From Cycloclasticus sp. (GTDB lineage Bacteria > Pseudomonadota > Gammaproteobacteria > Methylococcales > Cycloclasticaceae): 26,032 bases of DNA. The notes under the pieces are model-generated. The model was not told the DNA's origin and ran no database searches. It saw nothing but the letters and a program-made list of their open reading frames with translations. The stretch is taken from positions 1 to 26,032 of the forward strand of contig JAGPVU010000176.1 in assembly GCA_018066825.1 (NCBI GenBank). Reading direction: 5' to 3'. The translations under genes and the position numbers were made by a program. This document shows positions 1 through 7,609 of the stretch, in pieces. Every line of letters begins with the position of its first letter. Within the stretch, counting starts at the first letter, position 1.

Positions 1-728
1 CCACCAATATCTAGTAATAACAGCACTTTAATAGCGTTATGCCGCTCAGGGATCATTTTTAAATCAAGGTAACCAGCGTTTGCTGCCGTTGAGCGAATGG
101 TGTCGTCCATATCCAATACATCTGGTGAGCCTTGGCGGGCAAATTTTCTGAGCTTTCGCAGGGCAATTTTTATATTGCGGGTGTTTAACTCAACGTTATC
201 GTCCAAATTGCGAAATTCTCGCTTATCCCAAACCTTAACCGCGCTCCGATGCCGCGATTCATCCTGGCCGATACGAACCCCCTCAGGGTTGTAGCCGTAT
301 GCACCAAAGGGTGATGTACCACCCGTACCAATCCATTTATTGCCACCGTGGTGCTCTTCTTTTTGTTCGGCTAGGCGCTGCTTTAAGGTGTCGAGCAGCT
401 TATCCCAACCCCCTAGCGATTCAATTTTTTTCTTTTCTTCTTCTGTCAGCAATTTTTCAGCTTGTTTTTTCAGCCATTCCTCAGGAATAGTGCCAAAAAT
501 CTGTTCTAAACTATTATTTTCTAAACCATCAAATGTAGCGCTAAAAACTTGGTCAAACCGGTCGTAATAACGCTCGTCTTTTACTAAAGCAGTACGTGAT
601 AAGTAATAAAAACCTTGAATATCAAACTCAGCTATTCTTGCTTGTAGAGCCGTTAATAATGACAATAACTCGGTAATAGTCACCGGAATGGCTGTCTTAC
701 GTAAGGCTAAGAAAAAATCAATAAACAT
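1..728 (-). CDS. VWA-domain (CoxE-like) protein, partial at left edge
   Basis: I translated this from the reverse strand: an uninterrupted frame from ATG at 728 to the window edge (242 codons, C-terminus missing). It starts MFIDFFLALRKTAIPVTITE, typical of bacterial CoxE/VWA proteins paired with MoxR ATPases. A lysine/glutamate-rich stretch follows, then a GTGGTSPFGAYGYNPEGVRI segment. The last visible residues, VLLLLDIGG, are the beginning of a VWA MIDAS motif (DxGxS), so the metal-binding domain is C-terminal and mostly outside the window. The start lies 10 nt downstream of the MoxR stop codon, so the two are probably one operon. Family knowledge: MoxR/VWA pairs act as chaperone-like machines for metal-centre insertion or complex maturation. 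The client here is unknown. Confidence 0.82.
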   Translation of the reverse strand, partial: MFIDFFLALRKTAIPVTITELLSLLTALQARIAEFDIQGFYYLSRTALVKDERYYDRFDQVFSATFDGLENNSLEQIFGTIPEEWLKKQAEKLLTEEEKKKIESLGGWDKLLDTLKQRLAEQKEEHHGGNKWIGTGGTSPFGAYGYNPEGVRIGQDESRHRSAVKVWDKREFRNLDDNVELNTRNIKIALRKLRKFARQGSPDVLDMDDTIRSTAANAGYLDLKMIPERHNAIKVLLLLDIG

Positions 729-738
729 GGCTTATTAA

Positions 739-1596
739 TTAATCGTTTTGCTGCCGTCTATTTAAAAAAGCGAGGCGCTCGAACAGGTGCACGTCTTGTT
801 CATTTTTAAGTAGCGCACCGTGCATTTTAGGTAGTAGATCTTTGGCATCCTTATTGCGTAAGGTTTCAGCGGTTAAATCTTCAACTAACAACAGTTTGAT
901 CCAGTCTAATAATTCGGATGTTGATGGTTTTTTCTTTAAGCCCGCGACTTGGCGAACGTCAAAAAACAGGCCTAGGGCTTCGGCCAATAAATCTTTTTTT
1001 AAATCAGGAAAATGAACATTGACGATTTTTTGCATCGTTTCCATTTCTGGGAAGCGGATATAGTGGAAAAAACAGCGCCTTAAAAAAGCATCCGGTAACT
1101 CTTTTTCATTATTACTGGTAATAATAATGAGTGGACGGTGCTTAGCCTTAACCAATTGTTGGGTCTCATAAACAAAAAACTCCATACGATCGAGCTCTTG
1201 CAGCAAATCATTAGGAAATTCAATGTCAGCTTTATCAACTTCATCGATCAGTAACACGGCGCGTTTATCTGAAGTAAAAGCTTCCCAAACCTTACCCTTA
1301 ACGATGTAATTGGCTATGTCGTGCACGCGCTCATCACCCAGTTGTGAATCACGCAAGCGAGACACGGCGTCATATTCATACAGGCCTTGGTGTGCTTTGG
1401 TGGTTGATTTAATGTGCCATTCGATTAACGGTGCGTCTAAGGATTTAGCGACCTCGATAGCCAATTGGGTTTTACCTGTACCGGGTTCACCCTTTATTAA
1501 TAGGGGGCGTTGTAAGGTAATGGCAGCATTAACCGCCATTTTTAACTCGTCGGTGGCAACGTAGTCAGTGGTTCCTTCAAATCGATTGTTAGACAT
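739..1596 (-). CDS. MoxR-family AAA+ ATPase
   Basis: A 285-residue AAA+ ATPase. The Walker A motif GEPGTGKT is at residues 36-43, Walker B is in RAVLLIDEVDKAD near residue 115, and a sensor-1 type segment (IIITSNNEKELPDAFLRRC) follows with its arginine pair. The lid helices come after it. Length and motif order fit MoxR-type ATPases. It sits directly upstream of the VWA protein gene (10 nt gap), the usual MoxR/CoxE arrangement, so the two probably form a cytoplasmic ATPase/adaptor pair that remodels or activates another protein. No dehydrogenase or other obvious client lies in this operon, so the substrate is not known. The next gene, an acyl-CoA dehydrogenase, is on the same strand and ends 35 nt upstream. 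Read-through is possible. Confidence 0.9.
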   Translation of the reverse strand: MSNNRFEGTTDYVATDELKMAVNAAITLQRPLLIKGEPGTGKTQLAIEVAKSLDAPLIEWHIKSTTKAHQGLYEYDAVSRLRDSQLGDERVHDIANYIVKGKVWEAFTSDKRAVLLIDEVDKADIEFPNDLLQELDRMEFFVYETQQLVKAKHRPLIIITSNNEKELPDAFLRRCFFHYIRFPEMETMQKIVNVHFPDLKKDLLAEALGLFFDVRQVAGLKKKPSTSELLDWIKLLLVEDLTAETLRNKDAKDLLPKMHGALLKNEQDVHLFERLAFLNRRQQND

Positions 1597-1631
1597 AAGA
1601 CTCGGTAATTAAAGTTGAAATAAGGCCGTTA

Positions 1632-2780
1632 TTATAAGGGGTTTTGTTCGATTAATTGTTTGGCGATAATAATCCGTTGCAATTCATTCGTTCCTTCGCC
1701 AATCGCGAGCAAGGGCGCATCTCGGTAATAACGTTCGACATTAAACTCAGTTGAATAACCATACGCACCATGGATTCGTAACGCTTCGGCCGAATTACTC
1801 ATGGCGGCTTCTGTCGCATACAGTTTAGCCATGCCGGCTTCCATATCGCAACGATCTCCGCGATCAAAGGCGGTAGCAGCTGATTGTACAAGCAAGCGTG
1901 CAGCTTCAACGCGAGTTGCCATATCGGCCAGGTAGATTTGAATTGATTGGTGTTGGCAAATAGGCTTACCAAAGGTTTTACGTTGTTGTGAATAGGCAAT
2001 AGAGTCGTTTAAGGCTGCAGAGGCAACACCGATGCCTCTAGCTGCCACATTGATTCGCCCGAGAGCTAAGGCACCTAGAGCGTGCTGTAAGCCGTGACCT
2101 TCTTCAAGGCTAATTAAGTTTTCAGCAGGCAGGCGATAGTTTTCAAGGAAAAACTCAGCGGTATCAACGCCTTTATATCCTAACTTTTTCAGTTTATTGC
2201 CCATAACAAACCCCTCACCTTTGGGGGCAATAAATAAACTCATTCCTTTATGGGCAGGGCTGGTTGTGGGGTCTGTTTTTACTAATAAAGCAAAACAACT
2301 CCCATGGAGGCTATTGGTAATCCATGTTTTAGAACCGTTAATAATGTAATCATCGCCGTCGCGTTGCGCGGTAGTTTTAATCGCTTGTAGGTCGGTACCA
2401 CAGTTAGGCTCAGTTAAAGCCAAAGCGCCTCGCATTTCACCTGATGCAAATAAGGGCAACCATTTGTTTTTTTGTTCTTCGGTGCCAAAACGTTGTACCG
2501 ACATGGCCATAATTAAATGGGAATTAAATACCCCCGTTAGTGACATCCACACGCAGGCTATTTTCTCAACAATTTTGGCATAGGTGCTAACAGGTAGCCC
2601 AAGACCACCGTATTCCGGGGAAATTACGGCGCCAAATAAACCCATTTCTTTCATTTGAGCCACAATCTCTTCTGGGTATTCGTCGTCGGCTTCAAGTTGA
2701 TGAACAGAAGGTTTTATTTGTATTAGAAATTTATCAATAGCATCTAAAATAAGGTTTTCTTGTTCGGCATCATAATTCAT
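1632..2780 (-). CDS. Acyl-CoA dehydrogenase family protein
   Basis: FAD-dependent alpha,beta-desaturation of an acyl-CoA thioester. From the ATG at 2780 it has 382 residues, normal for the family. The N-terminal helical domain is followed by ALTEPNCGTD (the family ALTEPxxGSD signature, which binds flavin and substrate) and the C-terminal IGEGTNELQR segment. Its Glu362 aligns with the catalytic base of medium-chain acyl-CoA dehydrogenase. An in-frame ATG at 2804 adds eight residues but has no Shine-Dalgarno. The 2780 ATG has AGAGAGAA just upstream and is preferred. It diverges from the Nudix gene with under 100 nt between starts. The acyl chain is not predictable, but the neighbouring dehydrogenase and acyl-CoA synthetase suggest a short or branched-chain acyl-CoA pathway. 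Confidence 0.9.
   Translation of the reverse strand: MNYDAEQENLILDAIDKFLIQIKPSVHQLEADDEYPEEIVAQMKEMGLFGAVISPEYGGLGLPVSTYAKIVEKIACVWMSLTGVFNSHLIMAMSVQRFGTEEQKNKWLPLFASGEMRGALALTEPNCGTDLQAIKTTAQRDGDDYIINGSKTWITNSLHGSCFALLVKTDPTTSPAHKGMSLFIAPKGEGFVMGNKLKKLGYKGVDTAEFFLENYRLPAENLISLEEGHGLQHALGALALGRINVAARGIGVASAALNDSIAYSQQRKTFGKPICQHQSIQIYLADMATRVEAARLLVQSAATAFDRGDRCDMEAGMAKLYATEAAMSNSAEALRIHGAYGYSTEFNVERYYRDAPLLAIGEGTNELQRIIIAKQLIEQNPL
2252..2259 (+). other. KOPS (GGGNAGGG), pointing right toward dif
   Basis: GGGCAGGG on the plus strand, left of dif. KOPS octamers direct FtsK translocation toward dif, and this one has the expected polarity. A single 8-mer could occur by chance. Confidence 0.5.
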
Positions 2781-2874
2781 CGTATTCTCTCTATAATCTA
2801 TCAAACGGTTGTTATATTATGGGGTTTAACAAAGACTAATGCGAGAGCTTTTTCGCCTAAAAAAAGGTACTGAG

Positions 2875-3627
2875 ATGGTAAGAGAAGCCGCTGCAATGGT
2901 AATAGTACGTGATACCAATAATGGCATTGAAGTTTGTATGTTAAGACGGGTAGAGCAGTCACGATTTGCCGCTGGCGCCTATGTTTTTCCTGGTGGAGCG
3001 GTTGATCAACAAGATAGCCAAGTCAATCCAAGTTATCTTTGCCCCAATAAAAGTGCCGATCAGCCATCACTCATGCGCTATAAAATAGCAGCCCTAAGAG
3101 AGACGTTTGAAGAAGCGGGGTTATTGGCAGCGACAGTGCGAAGCGACACGATGACCAATGGCACGTTACGCGAAAAGTTGCAGCAAAACAGCGTCAGTTT
3201 TGAACGGGTGTTGCAGCAATTAAATATTACGATTAAATTGGATGAAATTGTTTTTTATGATCACTGGGTGACACCGGAAGGCGCACCGATCCGTTTTGAT
3301 ACCCGTTTCTTCCTGTCTACTGTAGATAATCAGCAAGAGTTACTCCATGACAACAAAGAAACCGACCAATCTTGTTGGATTAAAGCGGAAGAGGTGTTGG
3401 CCTTATATGATCAAGGTGAGGTTAAACTAATGCCGGTAACACACGTGCAACTAAAGCGCTTATCTAACTTTAAGTCTATATCACAACTTATTGATTATGC
3501 TAAAAAAGAAATCAATATCAAACCGACGTTGCCTGTATTAAATTATGATGATTCAGGAAAACCAACTTCGGTTACTATTGATTTAGTTGAAGGCCAAGTT
3601 GAATACCCTACGTTCAGGAAAGCGTAA
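2875..3627 (+). CDS. Nudix hydrolase, NUDT19-like (possible CoA/acyl-CoA pyrophosphatase)
   Basis: A 250-residue Nudix protein. It opens with VREAAAMVIVRD, then YVFPGGAVDQQD, and the catalytic helix ALRETFEEAGLL, with Arg75, Glu76, Glu79 and Glu80 forming the metal-binding REx2EE core. The glycine pair and the REx2EE helix are separated by about 35 residues instead of the usual few. This long insert is characteristic of the NUDT19/RP2p group, whose mammalian member cleaves CoA and CoA esters. Flanking by acyl-CoA dehydrogenases and an acyl-CoA synthetase fits such a role; this is inference. An upstream ATG at 2839 adds 12 residues. The 2875 start has AAAGG seven bases upstream and is preferred. 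Its stop codon directly abuts the stop of the convergent acyl-CoA synthetase gene, with no base between them. Confidence 0.82.
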   Translation: MVREAAAMVIVRDTNNGIEVCMLRRVEQSRFAAGAYVFPGGAVDQQDSQVNPSYLCPNKSADQPSLMRYKIAALRETFEEAGLLAATVRSDTMTNGTLREKLQQNSVSFERVLQQLNITIKLDEIVFYDHWVTPEGAPIRFDTRFFLSTVDNQQELLHDNKETDQSCWIKAEEVLALYDQGEVKLMPVTHVQLKRLSNFKSISQLIDYAKKEINIKPTLPVLNYDDSGKPTSVTIDLVEGQVEYPTFRKA

Positions 3628-4983
3628 TTATTTAGCCAGTTTTGACATCAGGGCTACCAGCTCTGGAATTTCTTCAAACACCATCACCCCTGTTTCACTG
3701 ATCTTAACGAGTAATTGTTTTTGACCACCCATCCAAATCAAGAAAATAGGGCAGTTGGGTTTTTTCTTAAGTTCGATAACCCCTGCTGCCAGTTTGTCGG
3801 CGATACTATCCATTAGTCCCATAAAGATAACAATGGCATCAAACTCTTCCGATTGAATTAATTCATTGGTTACATTTTTTAACATATCAGGTTCTGCTAC
3901 TAACGCGGCAGTCAGGTCAATGGGGTTTTGAAGGGCGCTGAAATCAGAAAGAAGAGGGCGCACCTTTTGGCATAAATCGTCGCTAAAATCACTGATGCAA
4001 AAACCCGCCTCTGTGAGTTGATCGCTGAGCATAACACCCGCACCACCTGAGATTGACACCAGGCCAATACGTTGTCCCAACAACTGGTTTTCACCTAGGT
4101 AAAACTCACTGTATCGGATCATTTCACTCAATGAGGCGACTTCAATAACATCGGTGTTATCGAATATGGCTTGATAATCAGCGCCATTGAAAGGGTTTGA
4201 AGCGGTGTGTGCCTGTGTTGCTCGTGCGCCGGCGGTTGTTTTGCCGCCTTTCATTGCGATCACCGGTTTGCCTTGCTGTTTTGCCAGCAATAAGGCTTGC
4301 TCAAACTTTTCTGGCTGCCGAATTTCTTCGATGTACAAACAAATAACAGCCGTTTGCGGGTCTTTGGCCAAGTATTCAACAATGTCTGCGAGCTGAATAT
4401 TTACTTCATTACCGCTGGATATCCATTTACTCACGCCTAAATTTGCGCGAATCGTTTTATCTAACCAATAGGCACCCAATGCACCACTGTGACCAGCAAA
4501 ACTTAAGCCGCCCGCTTTAAGTGGATGGTGTTCCATCGCAGTAGTAAAAGAAGCGACTAATTGGGTTTCTGTGTTAATAAAGCCTAGGCAATTAGGCCCC
4601 AATAAACGTGCATCAGTGTCTTTGAAAAGAGCCTCTAACTGTTGTTGCTTGTTAATTCCTTCCTCATTAATTTCGGCATAACCTGAGGCAAAAACGACAA
4701 AGTTCTTAATGCCACAAGCCAATCCTTGCTTGATAATACCTTCAACAAATTTTTCAGGAGTCGCAATAACCGCAAGGTCAACCGGCGCATCCAATGCTTC
4801 TAAGGACGGTTTAGCCGCTAGTCCTTGTACCACTGAAGTTTTAGGGTTGATCGGTATCAATTGCCCTTGGTAACCCAAGCGTTTCATATAAGCAATAGGG
4901 CGTCCGCCCAGCTTATGTGGGTCATCTGAAGCGCCAACAACGGCAACAGATTGGGCTTCAAATAATGATGTTAATGAATTCAT
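3628..4983 (-). CDS. ADP-forming acyl-CoA synthetase, alpha-type subunit (CoA-binding protein)
   Basis: A 451-residue protein with the order seen in the alpha part of NDP-forming acetyl-CoA synthetases: an N-terminal CoA-binding Rossmann domain (SVAVVGASDDPHKLGGRPI), a succinyl-CoA-ligase-like domain with GHSGALG, and a second flavodoxin-like domain. His259 in the AHTAS motif corresponds to the phosphohistidine region that carries phosphate between subunits. The enzyme family converts acyl-CoA, ADP and phosphate to acid, CoA and ATP, or the reverse. No ATP-grasp beta subunit is fused or seen nearby, and there is no GNAT domain, so it is not a Pat-type lysine acetyltransferase. The gene starts 8 nt after the stop of the adjacent acyl-CoA dehydrogenase and is almost certainly cotranscribed with it. 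Confidence 0.85.
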   Translation of the reverse strand: MNSLTSLFEAQSVAVVGASDDPHKLGGRPIAYMKRLGYQGQLIPINPKTSVVQGLAAKPSLEALDAPVDLAVIATPEKFVEGIIKQGLACGIKNFVVFASGYAEINEEGINKQQQLEALFKDTDARLLGPNCLGFINTETQLVASFTTAMEHHPLKAGGLSFAGHSGALGAYWLDKTIRANLGVSKWISSGNEVNIQLADIVEYLAKDPQTAVICLYIEEIRQPEKFEQALLLAKQQGKPVIAMKGGKTTAGARATQAHTASNPFNGADYQAIFDNTDVIEVASLSEMIRYSEFYLGENQLLGQRIGLVSISGGAGVMLSDQLTEAGFCISDFSDDLCQKVRPLLSDFSALQNPIDLTAALVAEPDMLKNVTNELIQSEEFDAIVIFMGLMDSIADKLAAGVIELKKKPNCPIFLIWMGGQKQLLVKISETGVMVFEEIPELVALMSKLAK

Positions 4984-4991
4984 AAGATGGC

Positions 4992-6128
4992 CTAAAAACC
5001 TAAGGAACGAGCGATGATATTGCGTTGGATTTCACTGGTACCCTCACCAATGATATAGAGCAGGGCGTCGCGGTGTATTCGACCGACCGAGTAATCACGC
5101 ATAATGCCCGCACCACCCAGAACACGGATGGCGTCTTCACTAACTTTAACCGCCATTTCGCTGGCGATCAGTTTAATTTTAGCAGCCATTGCATGGTCCA
5201 GAGTGCCTTGATCAACTTGCCAAGCACCGTTATAAACCATCCATTGGGCCGCCTCAATTTCAGCTGACATATTAGCTAACTTATGGCCAATGGCTTGAAA
5301 TTTGCCAATGGGCCTATTTGAGATGACCCGCTCATGGGCGTAACGCGTGGCTTCTTCAAAGGCTGCTTTCGCCATGCCTAAACAGTTAGCCGATACGCCA
5401 ACACGGTTTTCTGTTAATGATTCTAAAATGACGGGGTAAGTGCCTTCTCGAGCACCAAGTAGATTTTCATCGGGTACAAATAAATCCTCGATAAAGATGA
5501 GGCCCGTTTCTGAAGCACGGATACTTTCTTTAGCCAGTTTTTGGATAACGACGTTGTCAGAAGGCAGGTCAACAATGAACAAACTAATACTATCTGCGCT
5601 CATTTCCGCCGATGTTCTAGCAGCTAATAACATGAAATCTGCCATCGGTGCATTAGTGATATACAGCTTACTGCCATTAATCAAGTAACCACCGTCAACT
5701 TTTTTAGCCTGAGTTTTCAATGCACGAATATTTGAACCACCGTCAGGTTCACTGAGGCCAAAACACGATACTTTTTGACCTGCCATAGCGGGTTTTAAAT
5801 AGTTTTCTTTTTGTTGATCGGTACCTATGCGCCAAATCGGCCAAATACCAAGGTGGCTATGTGCTGATAGCGAGGATGCAAACGCCTGGCAGACACGGCT
5901 GGTTTCTTCACGGATAATACAATCTGCAATTTTATCAAAACCACCTCCGCCATCTTTTTCAGGATAACGTGCTGCTATCAGCCCCATTTCGCCCCATTTC
6001 GGAAACAATTCGCGCGGAAAGACTTCATTATCATCGGCCTCACGAACCAAAGGGGCTAACTCGGTTTCTGAAAATTTACGTACAGTGTCGCGTAATAATT
6101 GGTGTTCTTCGGAAAAACTGAAATCCAT
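4992..6128 (-). CDS. Acyl-CoA dehydrogenase family protein (second copy)
   Basis: A 378-residue acyl-CoA dehydrogenase starting MDFSFSEEHQLLRDTVRKF, a standard N-terminus for the family. FGLSEPDGGSN is the flavin/substrate signature. IIGEGTSEIQRNIIARSLGF at the C-terminus supplies Glu362 as the likely catalytic base. It is clearly diverged from the copy at 1632-2780, so it is a paralogue and not a recent duplicate. It is the first gene of a two-gene unit with the acyl-CoA synthetase subunit. The divergent promoter region toward the alkB gene holds two perfect inverted repeats that may be operators. The substrate cannot be assigned from sequence. Confidence 0.9.
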   Translation of the reverse strand: MDFSFSEEHQLLRDTVRKFSETELAPLVREADDNEVFPRELFPKWGEMGLIAARYPEKDGGGGFDKIADCIIREETSRVCQAFASSLSAHSHLGIWPIWRIGTDQQKENYLKPAMAGQKVSCFGLSEPDGGSNIRALKTQAKKVDGGYLINGSKLYITNAPMADFMLLAARTSAEMSADSISLFIVDLPSDNVVIQKLAKESIRASETGLIFIEDLFVPDENLLGAREGTYPVILESLTENRVGVSANCLGMAKAAFEEATRYAHERVISNRPIGKFQAIGHKLANMSAEIEAAQWMVYNGAWQVDQGTLDHAMAAKIKLIASEMAVKVSEDAIRVLGGAGIMRDYSVGRIHRDALLYIIGEGTSEIQRNIIARSLGF

Positions 6129-6171
6129 AATCGTAGCCTATATAAAATAAAAATAAATGTTAAAAATGAAA

Positions 6172-6229
6172 CTAACGTGTGTTAGAAATATATCATAGTT
6201 ATTGATCAGCTATCGAATTAAAATAGCTG
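6172..6229. promoter_or_regulatory. Two inverted repeats between acyl-CoA dehydrogenase and alkB
   Basis: In the 132-nt divergent gap, CTAAC at 6172-6176 and GTTAG at 6181-6185 form a perfect 5-bp dyad around GTGT. CAGCTAT at 6207-6213 and ATAGCTG at 6223-6229 form a perfect 7-bp dyad with a 9-nt AT-rich spacer. Dyads of this size upstream of fatty-acid catabolism genes are often TetR- or GntR-family operators. No regulator gene is adjacent and I could not match either to a named motif. Confidence 0.35.
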
Positions 6230-6260
6230 CATTTATGACCTGGTGGAATAATAAATAAGC

Positions 6261-6854
6261 ATGCGATTGACTTCAGAAAATTTATTACCCAACGATGGTG
6301 TCGTTGAGTATTACAATTCGATATTCAGCCTGAGTGATTGTCATGTTTGCTTGGATGCGCTCGTTAAAAACATCCATTGGCAGCATGATGAGTTTGTAAT
6401 GTTCGGCAAACACATTACTACAAAAAGAAAAGTTGCTTGGTACGCTGATAAACCATTTTTATACAAATATTCAAATGCAACGAAAAAAGCGTTAATTTGG
6501 CCAAAATTATTATTATTTCTAAAAAGTGTTGTGGAAAACAATACGGGTGAAAAATTTAATTCATGCTTATTAAATTTATATCACGACGGGAACGAAGGTA
6601 TGGCTTGGCATTCTGACAATGAAAAAGAAATAGTCCCTCAAAGTACTATTTGCTCACTAAGTTTTGGTGCCGAAAGAAAATTTTCTTTTAAACATAAGCG
6701 TAATAACTCCAAAATATCATTGAATTTAGGTAATGGCAGTTTATTGCTAATGAAGCAAGGTACGCAAACACATTGGTTACATAGCCTACCTAAAACTACA
6801 TTGGTTAGCAGCCCCAGGGTTAACTTAACGTTTAGAACTATCGTTGATCTTTAA
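6261..6854 (+). CDS. alkB: AlkB-type 2-oxoglutarate/Fe(II) DNA dealkylase
   Basis: A 197-residue protein with the full set of AlkB active-site residues. His117 and Asp119 (WHSDNE) and His174 (WLHSLP) ligate iron, and Arg186 and Arg192 in the RVNLTFR signature bind 2-oxoglutarate and the substrate region. The preceding LLNLYHDGNEGMAWHSD block is the conserved approach to the HxD motif and resembles ALKBH2/3-like proteins more than the classical E. coli Ada-operon enzyme. The family oxidatively removes 1-methyladenine and 3-methylcytosine lesions, preferring single-stranded DNA. It is a single gene, divergent from the dehydrogenase operon, and ends 26 nt before the prophage left attachment site. 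It is therefore the last host gene on this side. Confidence 0.9.
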   Translation: MRLTSENLLPNDGVVEYYNSIFSLSDCHVCLDALVKNIHWQHDEFVMFGKHITTKRKVAWYADKPFLYKYSNATKKALIWPKLLLFLKSVVENNTGEKFNSCLLNLYHDGNEGMAWHSDNEKEIVPQSTICSLSFGAERKFSFKHKRNNSKISLNLGNGSLLLMKQGTQTHWLHSLPKTTLVSSPRVNLTFRTIVDL

Positions 6855-6879
6855 TGGACTTGTAGATACATATTATATA

Positions 6880-6907
6880 ATTTAACATAATATACATTCA
6901 ATACCAT
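6880..6907 (-). other. Left dif-like attachment site (host XerD arm, phage XerC arm)
   Basis: Read on the plus strand: XerD arm ATTTAACATAA (6880-6890), identical to the reverse complement of the E. coli dif XerD arm. Then the centre TATACA (6891-6896), also identical. Then TTCAATACCAT (6897-6907), which keeps only the first two bases of a XerC arm and little else. The left half lies on the host side and the right half on the phage side. The site therefore looks like a hybrid made by recombination in the central region. It overlaps the last seven codons of the repressor gene. Confidence 0.88.
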
Positions 6908-7211
6908 TATAAAAACTGAAAAGGGCAGGCGCAGCAAGGATTGAAGCCGCTACGCTTTCATACTTTTTTAGTATTTCTTTCCAGTTCTCTTTTGCTTCGC
7001 CAGAACTTCTAGCGGCTGCTGTTTCTATTAGTAATTGCTTAGGGTCAACGTTCATTTTTTTACAAATTACCATAATCGTTTCGTCCTTTGGGTGGTGTAA
7101 CTCTTCGGTTAAGTCGCTTACTGCTTGTCTGCTCATTCCTAGATCACGAGCCATAGCACTTTCAGAACGATAATTTTTCCTAAGTTCTTTTAATAAGTTA
7201 ACGATTTTCAT
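6882..7211 (-). CDS. Phage repressor-like HTH protein whose 3' end lies in the attachment site
   Basis: A 109-residue protein. Residues about 1-60 form a Cro/CI-like helix-turn-helix (SESAMARDLGMSRQAVSDLTEEL followed by HPKDETIMVICKKMNVDP). The rest is a predicted helix plus a hydrophobic tail ending ECILC. The start has a strong AGGTAGG Shine-Dalgarno. It is divergent from the early phage genes and likely binds the dyads between 7239 and 7304, making it the probable lysogeny repressor. The stop codon (6882-6884) and the last six codons lie in the left dif-like site. The TAA depends on base 6884, which is A here and T at the equivalent base 12803 of the right site. In the circular phage the frame is predicted to continue for 14 residues (KIAGFNNSAMLKAH). 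Confidence 0.85.
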   Translation of the reverse strand: MKIVNLLKELRKNYRSESAMARDLGMSRQAVSDLTEELHHPKDETIMVICKKMNVDPKQLLIETAAARSSGEAKENWKEILKKYESVAASILAAPALFSFYNGIECILC

Positions 7212-7238
7212 ATTTACCTACCTTTATTTGTAATTAAC

Positions 7239-7304
7239 AGTTGCAACTTACACTTTTAAACGGTAGTCTTCAACTGCCGATAGTTGGTAACTACCACTTA
7301 TCGG
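7239..7304. promoter_or_regulatory. Dyad cluster between repressor and early phage genes (operator and/or origin)
   Basis: The 157-nt divergent gap holds a perfect 10-bp palindrome AGTTGCAACT (7239-7248). It also holds two overlapping, mutually exclusive hairpins. Hairpin A pairs GGTAGT (7262-7267) with ACTACC (7290-7295) and CAACT (7271-7275) with AGTTG (7282-7286). Hairpin B pairs CCGATA (7277-7282) with TATCGG (7299-7304) and TGGTA (7285-7289) with TACCA (7292-7296). The repeated CAACT/AGTTG half-sites suit binding by the adjacent repressor. The competing stems would also suit a single-strand origin element. Three CTTTTAA-type repeats follow toward the early gene. Confidence 0.6.
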
Positions 7305-7368
7305 GCTAATAAGGCGCTTTTAAAGGCTTTTAAGGTTGTTTTCATTAACTACAAGAGGACTATAAGCA

Positions 7369-7596
7369 ATGACGGACAAACAACGCGTAACAGAAGTTAT
7401 AGAAGGTCAAAACCAAGTTAATTTTTATAGTTTTGAAGGTTATCGAGTTTTATCTATTCAATTCGATTCTAGTATTGACCCAGTTCAATTACTTGGGATG
7501 TATTTAAAGGAAGTTATTGATTCTGATTTTGATATTGCGAATCTTGAATTATTGAATGTTACCCAATCACCTCCAAAATCTCTTTTAACTAATTAG
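7369..7596 (+). CDS. Small early phage protein, unknown function
   Basis: A 75-residue protein (MTDKQRVTEVIEGQNQVNFYS...) with no signal peptide, membrane segment or cysteine, and with a slight acidic bias. AGAGGA lies about nine bases before the ATG. It is the first plus-strand gene of the prophage, just after the dyad cluster and before the replication gene. This is the position of small regulatory or replication-accessory proteins in inoviruses. I do not recognise the family. The middle (GYRVLSIQFDSSIDPVQLLG) looks like a compact alpha/beta fold. It is well placed to be an antirepressor or copy-number factor, but nothing in the sequence proves it. Confidence 0.7.
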   Translation: MTDKQRVTEVIEGQNQVNFYSFEGYRVLSIQFDSSIDPVQLLGMYLKEVIDSDFDIANLELLNVTQSPPKSLLTN

Positions 7597-7609
7597 TACT
7601 ATTTTTAAG

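Noticed and set aside
6882..6907. Left dif-like site as the functional chromosomal dif
   Set aside because: Its XerC arm retains almost no consensus bases. The right site has both arms and is the better candidate.
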